Assembly: GCA_017462825.1 (NCBI GenBank)
Contig: JAFTQI010000010.1
Coordinates: 1 to 22,673 of the forward strand
Length of the DNA: 22,673 nucleotides
Origin: Clostridia bacterium
GTDB taxonomy: Bacteria > Bacillota_A > Clostridia > Christensenellales > Borkfalkiaceae
Reading direction: 5' to 3'
A program made the translations under genes and the position numbers. Below, one piece after another: positions 14,733 through 21,494 of the stretch (positions within the stretch are counted from its first letter, which is position 1; every line of letters begins with the position of its first letter). The notes beneath the pieces were generated by a model. It had not been told where the DNA came from and ran no database searches. It was given only the letters and a program-made list of their open reading frames with translations.

Positions 14733-15086
14733 TTATTCGTTTAACAAGCTATCGCTCAACCCAATGATTTGCTTTGCGTACTTGTTCTTTCTACTTTTAA
14801 GCATCTTTTTATAGATAGGATAGGTCAAGGAAACGAGTCCTATTCCCACTACGCCGACTACGATACCAAGCGCCATCAAATCTCCAATCACTTCCATCGC
14901 AAGGCTCATACCCGTGCCAAGCACAAGCGCGCCAATCGTTCCAAATACGTACGCAAAGATTCGCGCAGGAAGCTTTACCTTTTTGTGCAAGTCTTTCAAT
15001 TCTTCCATTTTCGTTTTCGCCCCTTCGTTGGCTACGTACTGTCCTTTAATTTTTGCTACTTGTTTCTTTTCTGCATTCGTCATCAT
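14733..15086 (-). CDS. Two-TM membrane protein, paralogue of the 129-residue protein upstream
   Basis: 117 residues. The N-terminus is charged and helical (about 1-38), then two TM segments (about 43-62 and 69-90), then a basic amphipathic tail. It shares with the 129-residue protein at 15246-15635 the pattern GxGMSL, YPxYK/R, NKxKYxxxIxxLSxxLL, and the same layout. The start has AGGAG 6 bases upstream of a double ATG. It has its own TATAAT-like -10 (minus strand, 15122-15117) without a good -35. Function unknown; being a duplicated partner of a two-component operon, it may act in the same envelope response. Confidence 0.75.
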   Translation of the reverse strand: MMTNAEKKQVAKIKGQYVANEGAKTKMEELKDLHKKVKLPARIFAYVFGTIGALVLGTGMSLAMEVIGDLMALGIVVGVVGIGLVSLTYPIYKKMLKSRKNKYAKQIIGLSDSLLNE

Positions 15087-15190
15087 TTTTATCTCCTTGA
15101 TTGATTTTGTAGCCCTATTATAATCAACGTTTATTGCCGAAAAAACAAAATTCTTTATTTGTTTTGAAAAGGTTTTGTAAAAGAAATGTA

Positions 15191-15226
15191 AACGCGGCGA
15201 TGGGACTTACCCATCGCCGCGTTTTT
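15191..15226. terminator. Terminator after the two-component operon
   Basis: A perfect 14-bp stem (15191-15204 with 15210-15223) with a 5-base loop lies 22 bases after the last gene of the two-component operon. The plus-strand side ends in TTTTT; the minus-strand side is TTTACATTTC, weaker but adequate given the stem. Confidence 0.7.
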
Positions 15227-15245
15227 CTCATATTTTCTTTTATTC

Positions 15246-15635
15246 TTATTCGTCGCCGCGCAAAAGTTCTTCCGAAAGCTGCAAAATCTCCGCGCCGTAT
15301 TTTTTCTTATTACGATTAAATACCCATCTATAAACAGGGTATGCAACGCCAAACACCACCGCGCCGACCGCGCCAAGCAATACGCCCCAAATCCAAATCC
15401 CCTTGACCAATACGAGCGACATACCGCCCCCAAAAATTAAAACGCCTACCACGCCCAAAATCAAAGCAATCATTGTCGCCGCCGACGTTACCTGTCGATT
15501 CAAACGACGCAGTTTTTCCAATTTTGTTTCTTGCACAACTGTTTTTTCCGTATACTGCGCGCGAATACTCTCTATCTCCTTTCTTTCCGTTTCCGACGGC
15601 GCGGAATAGGTATAGTAAAATTCCTTATTTCCCAT
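15246..15635 (-). CDS. Two-TM membrane protein of the two-component operon
   Basis: 129 residues: a charged helical N-terminus (about 1-45), two TM segments (about 51-75 and 80-103) and a basic tail ending in LSEELLRGDE. It begins inside the 3' end of the 8-TM gene (11-base overlap) with GAGGAG 9 bases upstream, so it is the fourth gene of the regulator-kinase operon. It resembles the 117-residue protein encoded just downstream (GGGMSL, YPVYRW, NKKKYGAEILQLSEELL). No known domain recognised. Gene position suggests a role with the kinase or the 8-TM protein. Confidence 0.78.
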   Translation of the reverse strand: MGNKEFYYTYSAPSETERKEIESIRAQYTEKTVVQETKLEKLRRLNRQVTSAATMIALILGVVGVLIFGGGMSLVLVKGIWIWGVLLGAVGAVVFGVAYPVYRWVFNRNKKKYGAEILQLSEELLRGDE

Positions 15636-16551
15636 TTCTTCTTTCTCCTCGTATTTCTTTCAATTTTTTATTCGCATAAACGACCATCTCTACGCCAATC
15701 CCTATCGAGAGCAAGCTGACCGCAATCCCCGTAAGGGTGTTAAACAGCGAAACGTTCACCCCTTCTGCGCTAAACGTACCCAAAAGCGCTGTTTGCAAAG
15801 CAAGAATAGACACTGCCGCGTCCGCCAAATTCACGTTCCGTATTGCTTGCACAGTCATATCCGTTTGCTTTCGCGCTTTAAAAAGATTGATGATTGACAT
15901 CGTAATCTTATAGAACGCGTACGCCGCAAAGGCATAGATCGTCCAACCAGCATAAATAAACTTTCGGTCGGAAAAAATCATTTGCGCGATCGCCACCGAG
16001 AGCGCGACGTTGAGTATCAATAGCCAAAAACCGCATTTACGGTATACCCGTGTACGCATTGAAACACTGTCTTCATGTTTTTTGGTCTTCTTTTTCCTAT
16101 GATACGTGAGTACGCTGCCGCGGAGCAGCGCGAGCAGAATATAGTATGCCGCAAGCGCGCCAAACCATATCGATTTCATCATAAGCCCCAAAACGCCGTT
16201 GTAGATACCGAACGCGATACTCAACGCAAACGAACCGATGGTAAGCACGATCGTCCGAAACCCATAATTGCGTAAAAGGGAACGGGTAAATTCGTACTTT
16301 TCCGCCCAGTTGATAATCCCCTTTTTCACCCTTGGCGCAAAGCGTATTAAAAGGTATACGCTATATGAAAGGCTGCATGCCGCTATTCCAAAAAGCGCAT
16401 ACGCCAAAATCGCCATCGGCATTTTTGAAAAGTCGGTAAGCAATACGCATAACGAACCGACGCACGCTGAAAAGGTAATCAACCCGTTCAATATTGCCGC
16501 CCACTTCGGTGGTCTTTTGAAATTCTCCCAAAAACTCGACGAATTAGACAT
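15625..16551 (-). CDS. Polytopic membrane protein of the two-component operon, unknown function
   Basis: 308 residues with about eight TM helices (near 17-39, 45-68, 97-123, 126-147, 172-192, 196-220, 243-260 and 268-292). A basic cytoplasmic loop (YHRKKKTKKHEDS, about 149-161) splits the protein into two halves. No transporter motif or ATP-binding site is visible. It starts inside the last codons of the histidine kinase (8-base overlap) and its end overlaps the 129-residue gene, which indicates coupled translation. I do not recognise the family. It could be a sensor partner or a target of the system. No signal peptide; the N-terminus is cytoplasmic by the charge rule. Confidence 0.75.
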   Translation of the reverse strand: MSNSSSFWENFKRPPKWAAILNGLITFSACVGSLCVLLTDFSKMPMAILAYALFGIAACSLSYSVYLLIRFAPRVKKGIINWAEKYEFTRSLLRNYGFRTIVLTIGSFALSIAFGIYNGVLGLMMKSIWFGALAAYYILLALLRGSVLTYHRKKKTKKHEDSVSMRTRVYRKCGFWLLILNVALSVAIAQMIFSDRKFIYAGWTIYAFAAYAFYKITMSIINLFKARKQTDMTVQAIRNVNLADAAVSILALQTALLGTFSAEGVNVSLFNTLTGIAVSLLSIGIGVEMVVYANKKLKEIRGERRNGK

Positions 16552-17596
16552 CGCAAACGTCCTTTAAGGTGACTTCAAAACGGCTGCCCTTTCCAAGCTC
16601 GCTGTGCACGGAAATTTCACCGCCCAAAACGTCCACGACTTTTTTCACGAGCGCAAGCCCGAGTCCGTTCCCTTCCTGCGAGTGAGAAGTGTCCCCTTGA
16701 TAGAATTTTTCAAAGATGCGCGCGCCCGTTTCAGGGGAAATGCCGCAACCCGTATCAGACACGGAAACCACCGCGTTTTTGCCTTGTTTTTTGAGCGTGA
16801 TTTCGACCCTGCCCCCCTCGTTTGTGAATTTCGCGGCGTTGGAAAGCAGGTTATTCCAAATCAACTCTAAAAGGGACGGTACAGAATACGCCATAACTTC
16901 GTCCAAATCACAAACGAGCTCGATTTTCTTATTTTCCAAAAGCTCTTCGTAGGCGACGACACACTCCGCCACAAGCGCGGTGAGATCGAAACGTTGATAT
17001 TCGGGCTGAATCTTTTGATTTTCGAGTTTATTGAGCTTTAAAATATTCGTAATTAAATCGGAAAACCGCTTTGCCGCCTGCGAAAGGATTTTTGCGTATT
17101 TTTTTCGGGATTCCTCGTCTAAATCTTCCTTTTGTAAGAGCTGCGAGTAGTTTTGGATCACGGTAAGCGGTGTTTTCAGCTCGTGCGAAACGTTGGAAAT
17201 AAAATCCGTTTTTAATACTTCCGTCTTTTCAAGCTCCGCCGCAAGAGTGTTGATATTTTCGATAATCAAATCGTAGCCCGTGTATTTTCCATATTCGTGG
17301 TCGGGCTGTAACCGCGCCGAAAAATCTCCTTTCGCAATCTTATCCGTGGCTTTTAAGATTTTCTCTACGGGTTTTTCCACCATAAATTTCCGACGAATCA
17401 CGTCTACCGTCGTGCATACGAAAGATAAAATCAAAATATCGATAAGCAGCAGTACGCCGATTAAAAAATTATTCTCCGTTTTTTGTATAATGAAATCATA
17501 GGATAATACGGCGATTTGAATCACAAGCGCAATGAGGATAAAGAAGAATACTGCGCCCCACAAAAAGCCGTGTTTTCTAAGTCCGCGTTTTCTCAT
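16544..17596 (-). CDS. Sensor histidine kinase with short extracellular loop
   Basis: Membrane histidine kinase, 350 residues. Two TM helices (about 11-33 and 43-66) are separated by only about 10 residues, so signals are likely sensed in or at the membrane or through partner proteins. A HAMP-like linker (about 67-125) leads to the H-box FISNVSHELKTPL with phospho-acceptor His138. The ATPase domain has the N-box (ELIWNNLLSNAAKFT), G1 (DTGCGIS), F-box (IFEKFYQGD) and G2 (GNGLGLALVKKV). It overlaps the regulator gene by 4 bases (ATGA) and the 8-TM gene by 8 bases. The kinase transfers phosphate to Asp52 of the regulator. The ligand is unknown; the operon membrane proteins may be sensors or effectors. 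Confidence 0.92.
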   Translation of the reverse strand: MRKRGLRKHGFLWGAVFFFILIALVIQIAVLSYDFIIQKTENNFLIGVLLLIDILILSFVCTTVDVIRRKFMVEKPVEKILKATDKIAKGDFSARLQPDHEYGKYTGYDLIIENINTLAAELEKTEVLKTDFISNVSHELKTPLTVIQNYSQLLQKEDLDEESRKKYAKILSQAAKRFSDLITNILKLNKLENQKIQPEYQRFDLTALVAECVVAYEELLENKKIELVCDLDEVMAYSVPSLLELIWNNLLSNAAKFTNEGGRVEITLKKQGKNAVVSVSDTGCGISPETGARIFEKFYQGDTSHSQEGNGLGLALVKKVVDVLGGEISVHSELGKGSRFEVTLKDVCDV

Positions 17597-18264
17597 TTTA
17601 GCACCGCCTTATACCCAAGCCCATGTACCGTCACGATTTCAAACCCGTCGCATTCGGAAGTTTTTTCACGAAGCTTCGCCATGTACACGTCCACCGTCCG
17701 CGAAGTCGCAGAGGAATCGTAATCCCAAAACTCGTTCATAAGCGCCGAGCGAGTAAACGTCTTTTTGGGATAGGACAGCAGCTTGAAAAGCAAGTCGAAT
17801 TCTCTCACCGTCAAAGCCAATTCCTCACCGTCTAAATATGCGGTATGTTCTTCCGCGTTCATCGTCAAATTCCCTACCGTCAAGCTTTTGCTTTCGGCAA
17901 TCCCCGCACGGCGTAAAAGCGCCGCCACTTTGAGCATGAACACGTCCATATCGAAAGGTTTGACTACGTAATCATCCACGCCAAGCGTATAGGCAAACAG
18001 CTTAGAGGGTTTGTCGTCTTTCGCCGTCATAAATAAAATGGGAATTTGTTTATCGCTCGCACGAACGTTTTCCGCAAACTCGAAACCATCCATTTTCGGC
18101 ATCATAATATCGCTGATAATCATCGAAAAGGAGGCGTTTTCCATTGCGCTCAAAGCTTCCGCTCCGCTGTAGCACGCGGTCGGCTCGTACCCCTTTTCAC
18201 GAAGATACGCGCACACCAAGCCGTTGATTGCTTTATCGTCTTCTACTACCAAAATTTTAATCAT
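17593..18264 (-). CDS. OmpR/PhoB-family response regulator
   Basis: 223 residues: a receiver domain (1-115) with the acidic pocket VEDD (Glu8, Asp9, Asp10), phosphorylation site Asp52 (IISDIMMP), switch residue in LFMTAK (Thr80) and Lys in VVKPFD; then a winged-helix DNA-binding domain (about 126-223) with LTVREFDLLFKLL and RTVDVYMAKLREK. It is the first gene of a four-gene operon with its kinase. Upstream of its promoter lie three TTNANA repeats at 11-bp steps, a layout like the PhoP box, so it probably controls its own promoter. It is not assigned to a named system; the PhoP/ResD-like half of the family is the closest by operator shape. Confidence 0.93.
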   Translation of the reverse strand: MIKILVVEDDKAINGLVCAYLREKGYEPTACYSGAEALSAMENASFSMIISDIMMPKMDGFEFAENVRASDKQIPILFMTAKDDKPSKLFAYTLGVDDYVVKPFDMDVFMLKVAALLRRAGIAESKSLTVGNLTMNAEEHTAYLDGEELALTVREFDLLFKLLSYPKKTFTRSALMNEFWDYDSSATSRTVDVYMAKLREKTSECDGFEIVTVHGLGYKAVLK

Positions 18265-18294
18265 AACCGCATACCTGCCCCACTCTTTTTTCTT

Positions 18295-18300
18295 ATTATA
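18295..18300 (-). promoter_or_regulatory. -10 element of the two-component operon
   Basis: TATAAT on the minus strand (18300-18295). The region 17 bases upstream (18318-18323) is ATATAT-like and lacks a -35 consensus, which fits an activator-dependent promoter. The repeat array at 18321-18348 overlaps this -35 position. The leader to the regulator ATG is about 30 bases. Confidence 0.6.
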
Positions 18301-18320
18301 CCTTTCCGCTATTCAAGATA

Positions 18321-18348
18321 TATTAAAAAAATGTTAAAGTTTTGTAAA
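18321..18348 (-). promoter_or_regulatory. Putative PhoP-like operator: three TTNANA repeats
   Basis: On the minus strand TTTACA (18348-18343), TTAACA (18337-18332) and TTAATA (18326-18321) are each separated by exactly 5 bases, giving 11-bp periodicity. The array ends 20 bases upstream of the -10 and replaces the -35. Direct TTAACA repeats with 4-5-base spacing are the known site of the Firmicutes PhoP regulator, an OmpR-family relative of the downstream gene. Autoregulation is inferred. In an AT-rich stretch chance matches are possible. Confidence 0.55.
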
Positions 18349-18362
18349 ACCCGCAAAAAAGG

Positions 18363-18387
18363 AAGCGTTTCCCAAAAGGAAACGCTT
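18363..18387 (-). terminator. Terminator of the mutY operon
   Basis: A 10-bp stem (18363-18372 with 18378-18387) with loop CAAAA is followed on the minus strand by CCTTTTTTG and on the plus strand by TTT. It lies 18 bases after the flavodoxin-fold gene, the last of its operon, and just upstream of the PhoP-like operator. Confidence 0.8.
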
Positions 18388-18404
18388 TTTCTACTTTCCG
18401 CGTT

Positions 18405-19022
18405 TTAGCGAATAAAATTCGTCATGATTTTGCGTTCTCTTACGGGTTCTAAGCCTGCTTCTTTGCCCTTTTCGATACATTTTAAAAGCCAAGCCATATT
18501 ATTCCCCAAAATTCGCATCGTTTGCAAGCCTTCTTCGTCCTGCGCAGCTTCCTCCGCCGTATTGCCATGGATTTCGTTCCAATAATTCGAGCCGACGATC
18601 GGCATATTATTAATAGTAAAATATTTATTGATTACGTCAAACGTCGTCGACGCCCCCGCGCGTCTGCAGCTCACTACCGCCGCCGCGGGTTTATACGCCA
18701 GATTCTTGCCGCCGCTATAAAAAACTCTGTCCATAAAGCTCACAAGCGCACCTGACGCCGATGCGTAGTATACGGGCGAGCCGAATACGAAACCGTCAAA
18801 CTGCGCCGCTTTTTCCACAAACTCGTTCACGCCGTCGTCCATAACGCATTTTTTGATTTTTTTACAAGCCCAACAGCCTTTACAACCGCCAATTTGCTGC
18901 TTTCCAAGCTGATAAATTTCCGTTTCCACGCCGTTTGCGTTGAGCGCTTTCGCCACTTCCGCAAGCGCGGTGTAGGTGCAGCCTTGTTCATGCGAGCTTC
19001 CGTTTACGAGCAATACTTTCAT
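18405..19022 (-). CDS. Flavodoxin-fold NAD(P)H-dependent FMN reductase / iron-sulfur flavoprotein-like
   Basis: 205 residues with a flavodoxin-like fold. The FMN phosphate loop is VNGSSHEQGCTYTAL (6-20). A cysteine cluster GGCKGCWACKKIKKCVMDDG (45-64; Cys47, 50, 53, 59) follows, typical of the NAD(P)H-dependent FMN reductase / iron-sulfur flavoprotein group. GSPVYYASASG (81-91), the isoalloxazine contact loop, is present. Electron transfer or quinone/xenobiotic reduction is the family role; the physiological partner is unknown. It starts with ATG behind AAGGAG and lies 13 bases after the HNH gene, so it is the last gene of the mutY operon. No signal peptide; cytoplasmic. Confidence 0.88.
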   Translation of the reverse strand: MKVLLVNGSSHEQGCTYTALAEVAKALNANGVETEIYQLGKQQIGGCKGCWACKKIKKCVMDDGVNEFVEKAAQFDGFVFGSPVYYASASGALVSFMDRVFYSGGKNLAYKPAAAVVSCRRAGASTTFDVINKYFTINNMPIVGSNYWNEIHGNTAEEAAQDEEGLQTMRILGNNMAWLLKCIEKGKEAGLEPVRERKIMTNFIR

Positions 19023-19035
19023 TGTTTCTTTCTCC

Positions 19036-19485
19036 TTATTTTAACGTTATATCAAATTTATCTTTCAACCACGATACGTCCGTGGTCCAACCTTCCACTT
19101 TATTTCGCTCAAAATATTTCTCATTCGCCTTTTCAAGCGCTTCGTGATACTCCATTTGCGAGCAGCCGTTGACTTTCATAAAATGCTCCATCGCGTCCAT
19201 ACCTCTGCCTCGTTGATAGGTAAGCGAAATATGCTTCACTTCATGACAAGCATGACAAAGCGCCAAAACGTCCTCTAGTTTTTGCAACGCTTTTTCATCG
19301 TCATAGCGCCACTTCTCGTGCGCTTCAAGCACCCCTTTCGCGCCGCAAACACGGCATTTATAGCCCGCGCGGCGGTAAGCGTCCTTGCGTACCTTATCCC
19401 AATCGGCTCTCGTTAGCTTATGGTATAGACTGTACCCCCAACATTCTTCAGGCACAAATTCAAAATCGAGCTTATACGTTCTCAT
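19036..19485 (-). CDS. HNH-endonuclease-like zinc protein
   Basis: 149 residues. A zinc ribbon and HNH-type core are visible: CRVCG (Cys44, Cys47), EAHEKW (His56) and LCHACHEVKH (Cys77, Cys80, His81, His85). The conserved Asn of the HNH motif is replaced (EDVLALC), so catalytic activity is uncertain. The N-terminal 40 residues are charged and aromatic. The ATG overlaps the end of mutY by 14 bases. There is no strong ribosome-binding site, so coupled translation from mutY is likely. A DNA-repair nuclease paired with MutY is one option; a nicking or restriction activity is another. I do not recognise the exact family. Confidence 0.75.
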   Translation of the reverse strand: MRTYKLDFEFVPEECWGYSLYHKLTRADWDKVRKDAYRRAGYKCRVCGAKGVLEAHEKWRYDDEKALQKLEDVLALCHACHEVKHISLTYQRGRGMDAMEHFMKVNGCSQMEYHEALEKANEKYFERNKVEGWTTDVSWLKDKFDITLK

Positions 19486-20524
19486 TTTTCACCGTTTTCA
19501 AGCATTGCTTAAACGCCGTCGGCAAAGAAATGCTCTCCTCAATTTCATCGAGCGCAAACGTATCAAACGGCGCGCTATCCGTCCGCACCCACACGCACGT
19601 AATATCCCAACGGATATGGGTAAAAATATGGTTATATTTTTCCCTTTTTATCTCGTTAAACTCGTACACGCCCCATTCGTTTAAGATGTTTTCTACACTC
19701 TCATCAAACACGACCACGTGAGAGGGAAACTCGTTCATTCCCCGCAGCACACCCTCTTTTCTTCTGCGGATACAAAAGCCCTGCGGCGTTTCTATCAAGA
19801 AAACGTATACCTTTTCCGCGCGCTTTTCCCGTTTTTGAGGTAACACGGGATACTGCGTTTGCGTACCGTTTTGATAGGCGCGGCAAAGCGCCTTTAACGG
19901 ACACTCCGAGCATGCGGGCGAAGTCGGTTTACAAACGAGCGCGCCAAGCTCGAATAGGCTTTGCGTAAAGTCGCCGCAAAGCGCCCCCTCCTTTGGATAA
20001 ACCGCCGATAAAGATTCCTCTAAATATCTTCTATATTTCGGGTCGGAAATCACGCTCGAATTTTCTTCCAAACGCGAGCAAACGCGGAAAACGTTTCCGT
20101 CCACCGCCGCCACCCGTTTCCCAAACGCGATAGACGAAATCGCGCCTGCGGTATAGCTGCCGATGCCCGAAAGGGATTTCAGTTCTTCCGCCGATTGCGG
20201 AAAATCGCCCCCATACACGCTCACAATGGTTTTCGCGGCTTTTTGCAAATTTCTCGCGCGGGAATAATACCCCAAGCCTTCCCATAATTTGAGCAACCGC
20301 TCCTCGTCGCAGGCGGCAAGCGCTTCCACCGTCGGCAGTTCTTGCATAAAGCGGACGTAATACTCTTTCACTGCTTCCACGCGGGTTTGCTGAAGCATAA
20401 TTTCCGAGACCCATACTTGATAAGGAGTTGGATTTCCTCGCCAAGGCAAGTCTCTTTTGAAGCCTTGATACCACTTAATCAAGGGGGCAGGTATGCGTTG
20501 AAAATCAAAATTTATTTCTTTCAT
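19472..20524 (-). CDS. mutY: Adenine DNA glycosylase
   Basis: Base-excision enzyme removing adenine opposite 8-oxoguanine, 350 residues, full length. Catalytic Glu41 is in WVSEIMLQQTRV and Asp142 in LSGIGSYTAGAISSIAFGKRVAAVDGN, with the helix-hairpin-helix LSGIGSYTAG (118-127). The [4Fe-4S] cluster cysteines are Cys198, 205, 208 and 214 (C-x6-C-x2-C-x5-C). The C-terminal NUDIX-like domain (about 230-340) carries RRRKEGVLRGMNEFP and HIFTHIRW for 8-oxoG recognition. The ATG at 20524 has no clear Shine-Dalgarno; an upstream TAG excludes a longer frame, so translation may be coupled to the FtsK-like gene 30 bases before it. The HNH gene follows with a 14-base overlap. Confidence 0.95.
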   Translation of the reverse strand: MKEINFDFQRIPAPLIKWYQGFKRDLPWRGNPTPYQVWVSEIMLQQTRVEAVKEYYVRFMQELPTVEALAACDEERLLKLWEGLGYYSRARNLQKAAKTIVSVYGGDFPQSAEELKSLSGIGSYTAGAISSIAFGKRVAAVDGNVFRVCSRLEENSSVISDPKYRRYLEESLSAVYPKEGALCGDFTQSLFELGALVCKPTSPACSECPLKALCRAYQNGTQTQYPVLPQKREKRAEKVYVFLIETPQGFCIRRRKEGVLRGMNEFPSHVVVFDESVENILNEWGVYEFNEIKREKYNHIFTHIRWDITCVWVRTDSAPFDTFALDEIEESISLPTAFKQCLKTVKNENV

Positions 20525-20554
20525 ATGTATACAATGCCGTTTGCCCTACCATTT

Positions 20555-21292
20555 TCACTCGTCCTTAGGCAAGGAATTTAAGAAAATAACCGTTTCTAAA
20601 ACGGAGGGCGCAGACGGATAAGTGATAGGCACAGGCAATGAAAGAGAGGCGTCCTCTTTGACGTAAGTAACGTCCGCCTTTCCTTCCTCACGAAGACTTA
20701 CAAGGCAGTTTCCAATCCCCACGAACGCGCCGGGGTAGCCGCTGAAAATAGTGCGCGTAAGATCCACGCCGCAAATCACGTCCACGTCTTCGCGACGGCG
20801 GATAAGCTCGAAAATGGCGCGGTATTCTTCTAAATCACCGCTCTTATTGCAGTCGGGCAAGTTTTCCAAGCCGTCGAGCACGATAAATAAATGGGGATAA
20901 CCCGTTCCGTTTTCACGCATGCGGAGCAACTCTTTGATGGTATCTACTGCAAGATCCAAATCGGATTTTAAGCGGATATACGGCACGGTCGCGTCGATGG
21001 ATTTTAAGCGCAAAAGCTCACCGTATTCCGTCTTGGGCGAAATGATGAAAAAGCACGCTTCGTCCCGCTCGAAAAGGCAGGAAACGGAAATGAGCATGCG
21101 GCGAATGAAATTGCTCGTATTGACACCCGTTACGCAGGTATTGCGGACGGTCAACGGCTTACGCGTTTTTTGCGCGAGCGCAAGATTGCTCGCCGCGTCC
21201 AAACCGAGCGGTAGCCCATAACGAATTTCTTCAAATTTTTCATCCCCTTGCGACAACGCCGATATGGTGGAAATAAATTCTTCCGAGCGCAT
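20555..21292 (-). CDS. FtsK/SpoIIIE-like protein lacking a functional P-loop
   Basis: 245 residues. The layout of the FtsK motor domain is recognisable: GLPLGLDAASN (26-36), a lysine-rich link, then the place of the Walker A loop reads VTGVNTSNFIRR (54-65), without the GKS/GKT needed for ATP. FIISPKTEY (82-90) matches the family's IDPK region. HLFIVLDGLENLP (134-146) resembles a Walker B strand but with Gly after Asp. GVDLTRTIFSGYPGAFVGIGNCLVSLREEG (about 175-205) resembles the late motor region. It is therefore probably a pseudo-ATPase or a truncated motor copy. The start has AGGAAGG upstream and a consensus promoter. It is the first gene of an operon with mutY, HNH and flavodoxin genes. Other ATPase folds are not excluded. 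Confidence 0.6.
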   Translation of the reverse strand: MRSEEFISTISALSQGDEKFEEIRYGLPLGLDAASNLALAQKTRKPLTVRNTCVTGVNTSNFIRRMLISVSCLFERDEACFFIISPKTEYGELLRLKSIDATVPYIRLKSDLDLAVDTIKELLRMRENGTGYPHLFIVLDGLENLPDCNKSGDLEEYRAIFELIRRREDVDVICGVDLTRTIFSGYPGAFVGIGNCLVSLREEGKADVTYVKEDASLSLPVPITYPSAPSVLETVIFLNSLPKDE

Positions 21293-21338
21293 ACTTTTCC
21301 TTCCTTTTCCTGTTTAAGGACAAATTTTCACAATTATT

Positions 21339-21367
21339 ATTATACTATACCCCTTACAAATTGTCAA
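21339..21367 (-). promoter_or_regulatory. Consensus promoter of the FtsK-like/mutY operon
   Basis: On the minus strand TTGACA (21367-21362), 17 bases, TATAAT (21344-21339). Both boxes are perfect. The leader to the ATG at 21292 is about 40 bases and shows no special structure. Confidence 0.88.
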
Positions 21368-21402
21368 GTCTTACGCCGAAAAAGAGCTTGGATTGCGTGG
21401 AA

Positions 21403-21433
21403 AAGGCGCGCCCGTAAAAACGGAGCGCGCCTT
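21403..21433 (-). terminator. Terminator of the protease gene
   Basis: A 12-bp stem (21403-21414 with 21421-21433, A24 bulged) of alternating GCGCGC has loop TAAAAA. Outer GTGG/CCAC pairs extend it. On the minus strand CCTTTTCC follows; on the plus strand CACAAAAAAAA follows. It lies 61 bases after the protease stop. Confidence 0.75.
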
Positions 21434-21494
21434 CCCACAAAAAAACATAAAAGAGAAGTTTGAATGGTCTGATTTATTCTTCCTCGAAAGAGTC

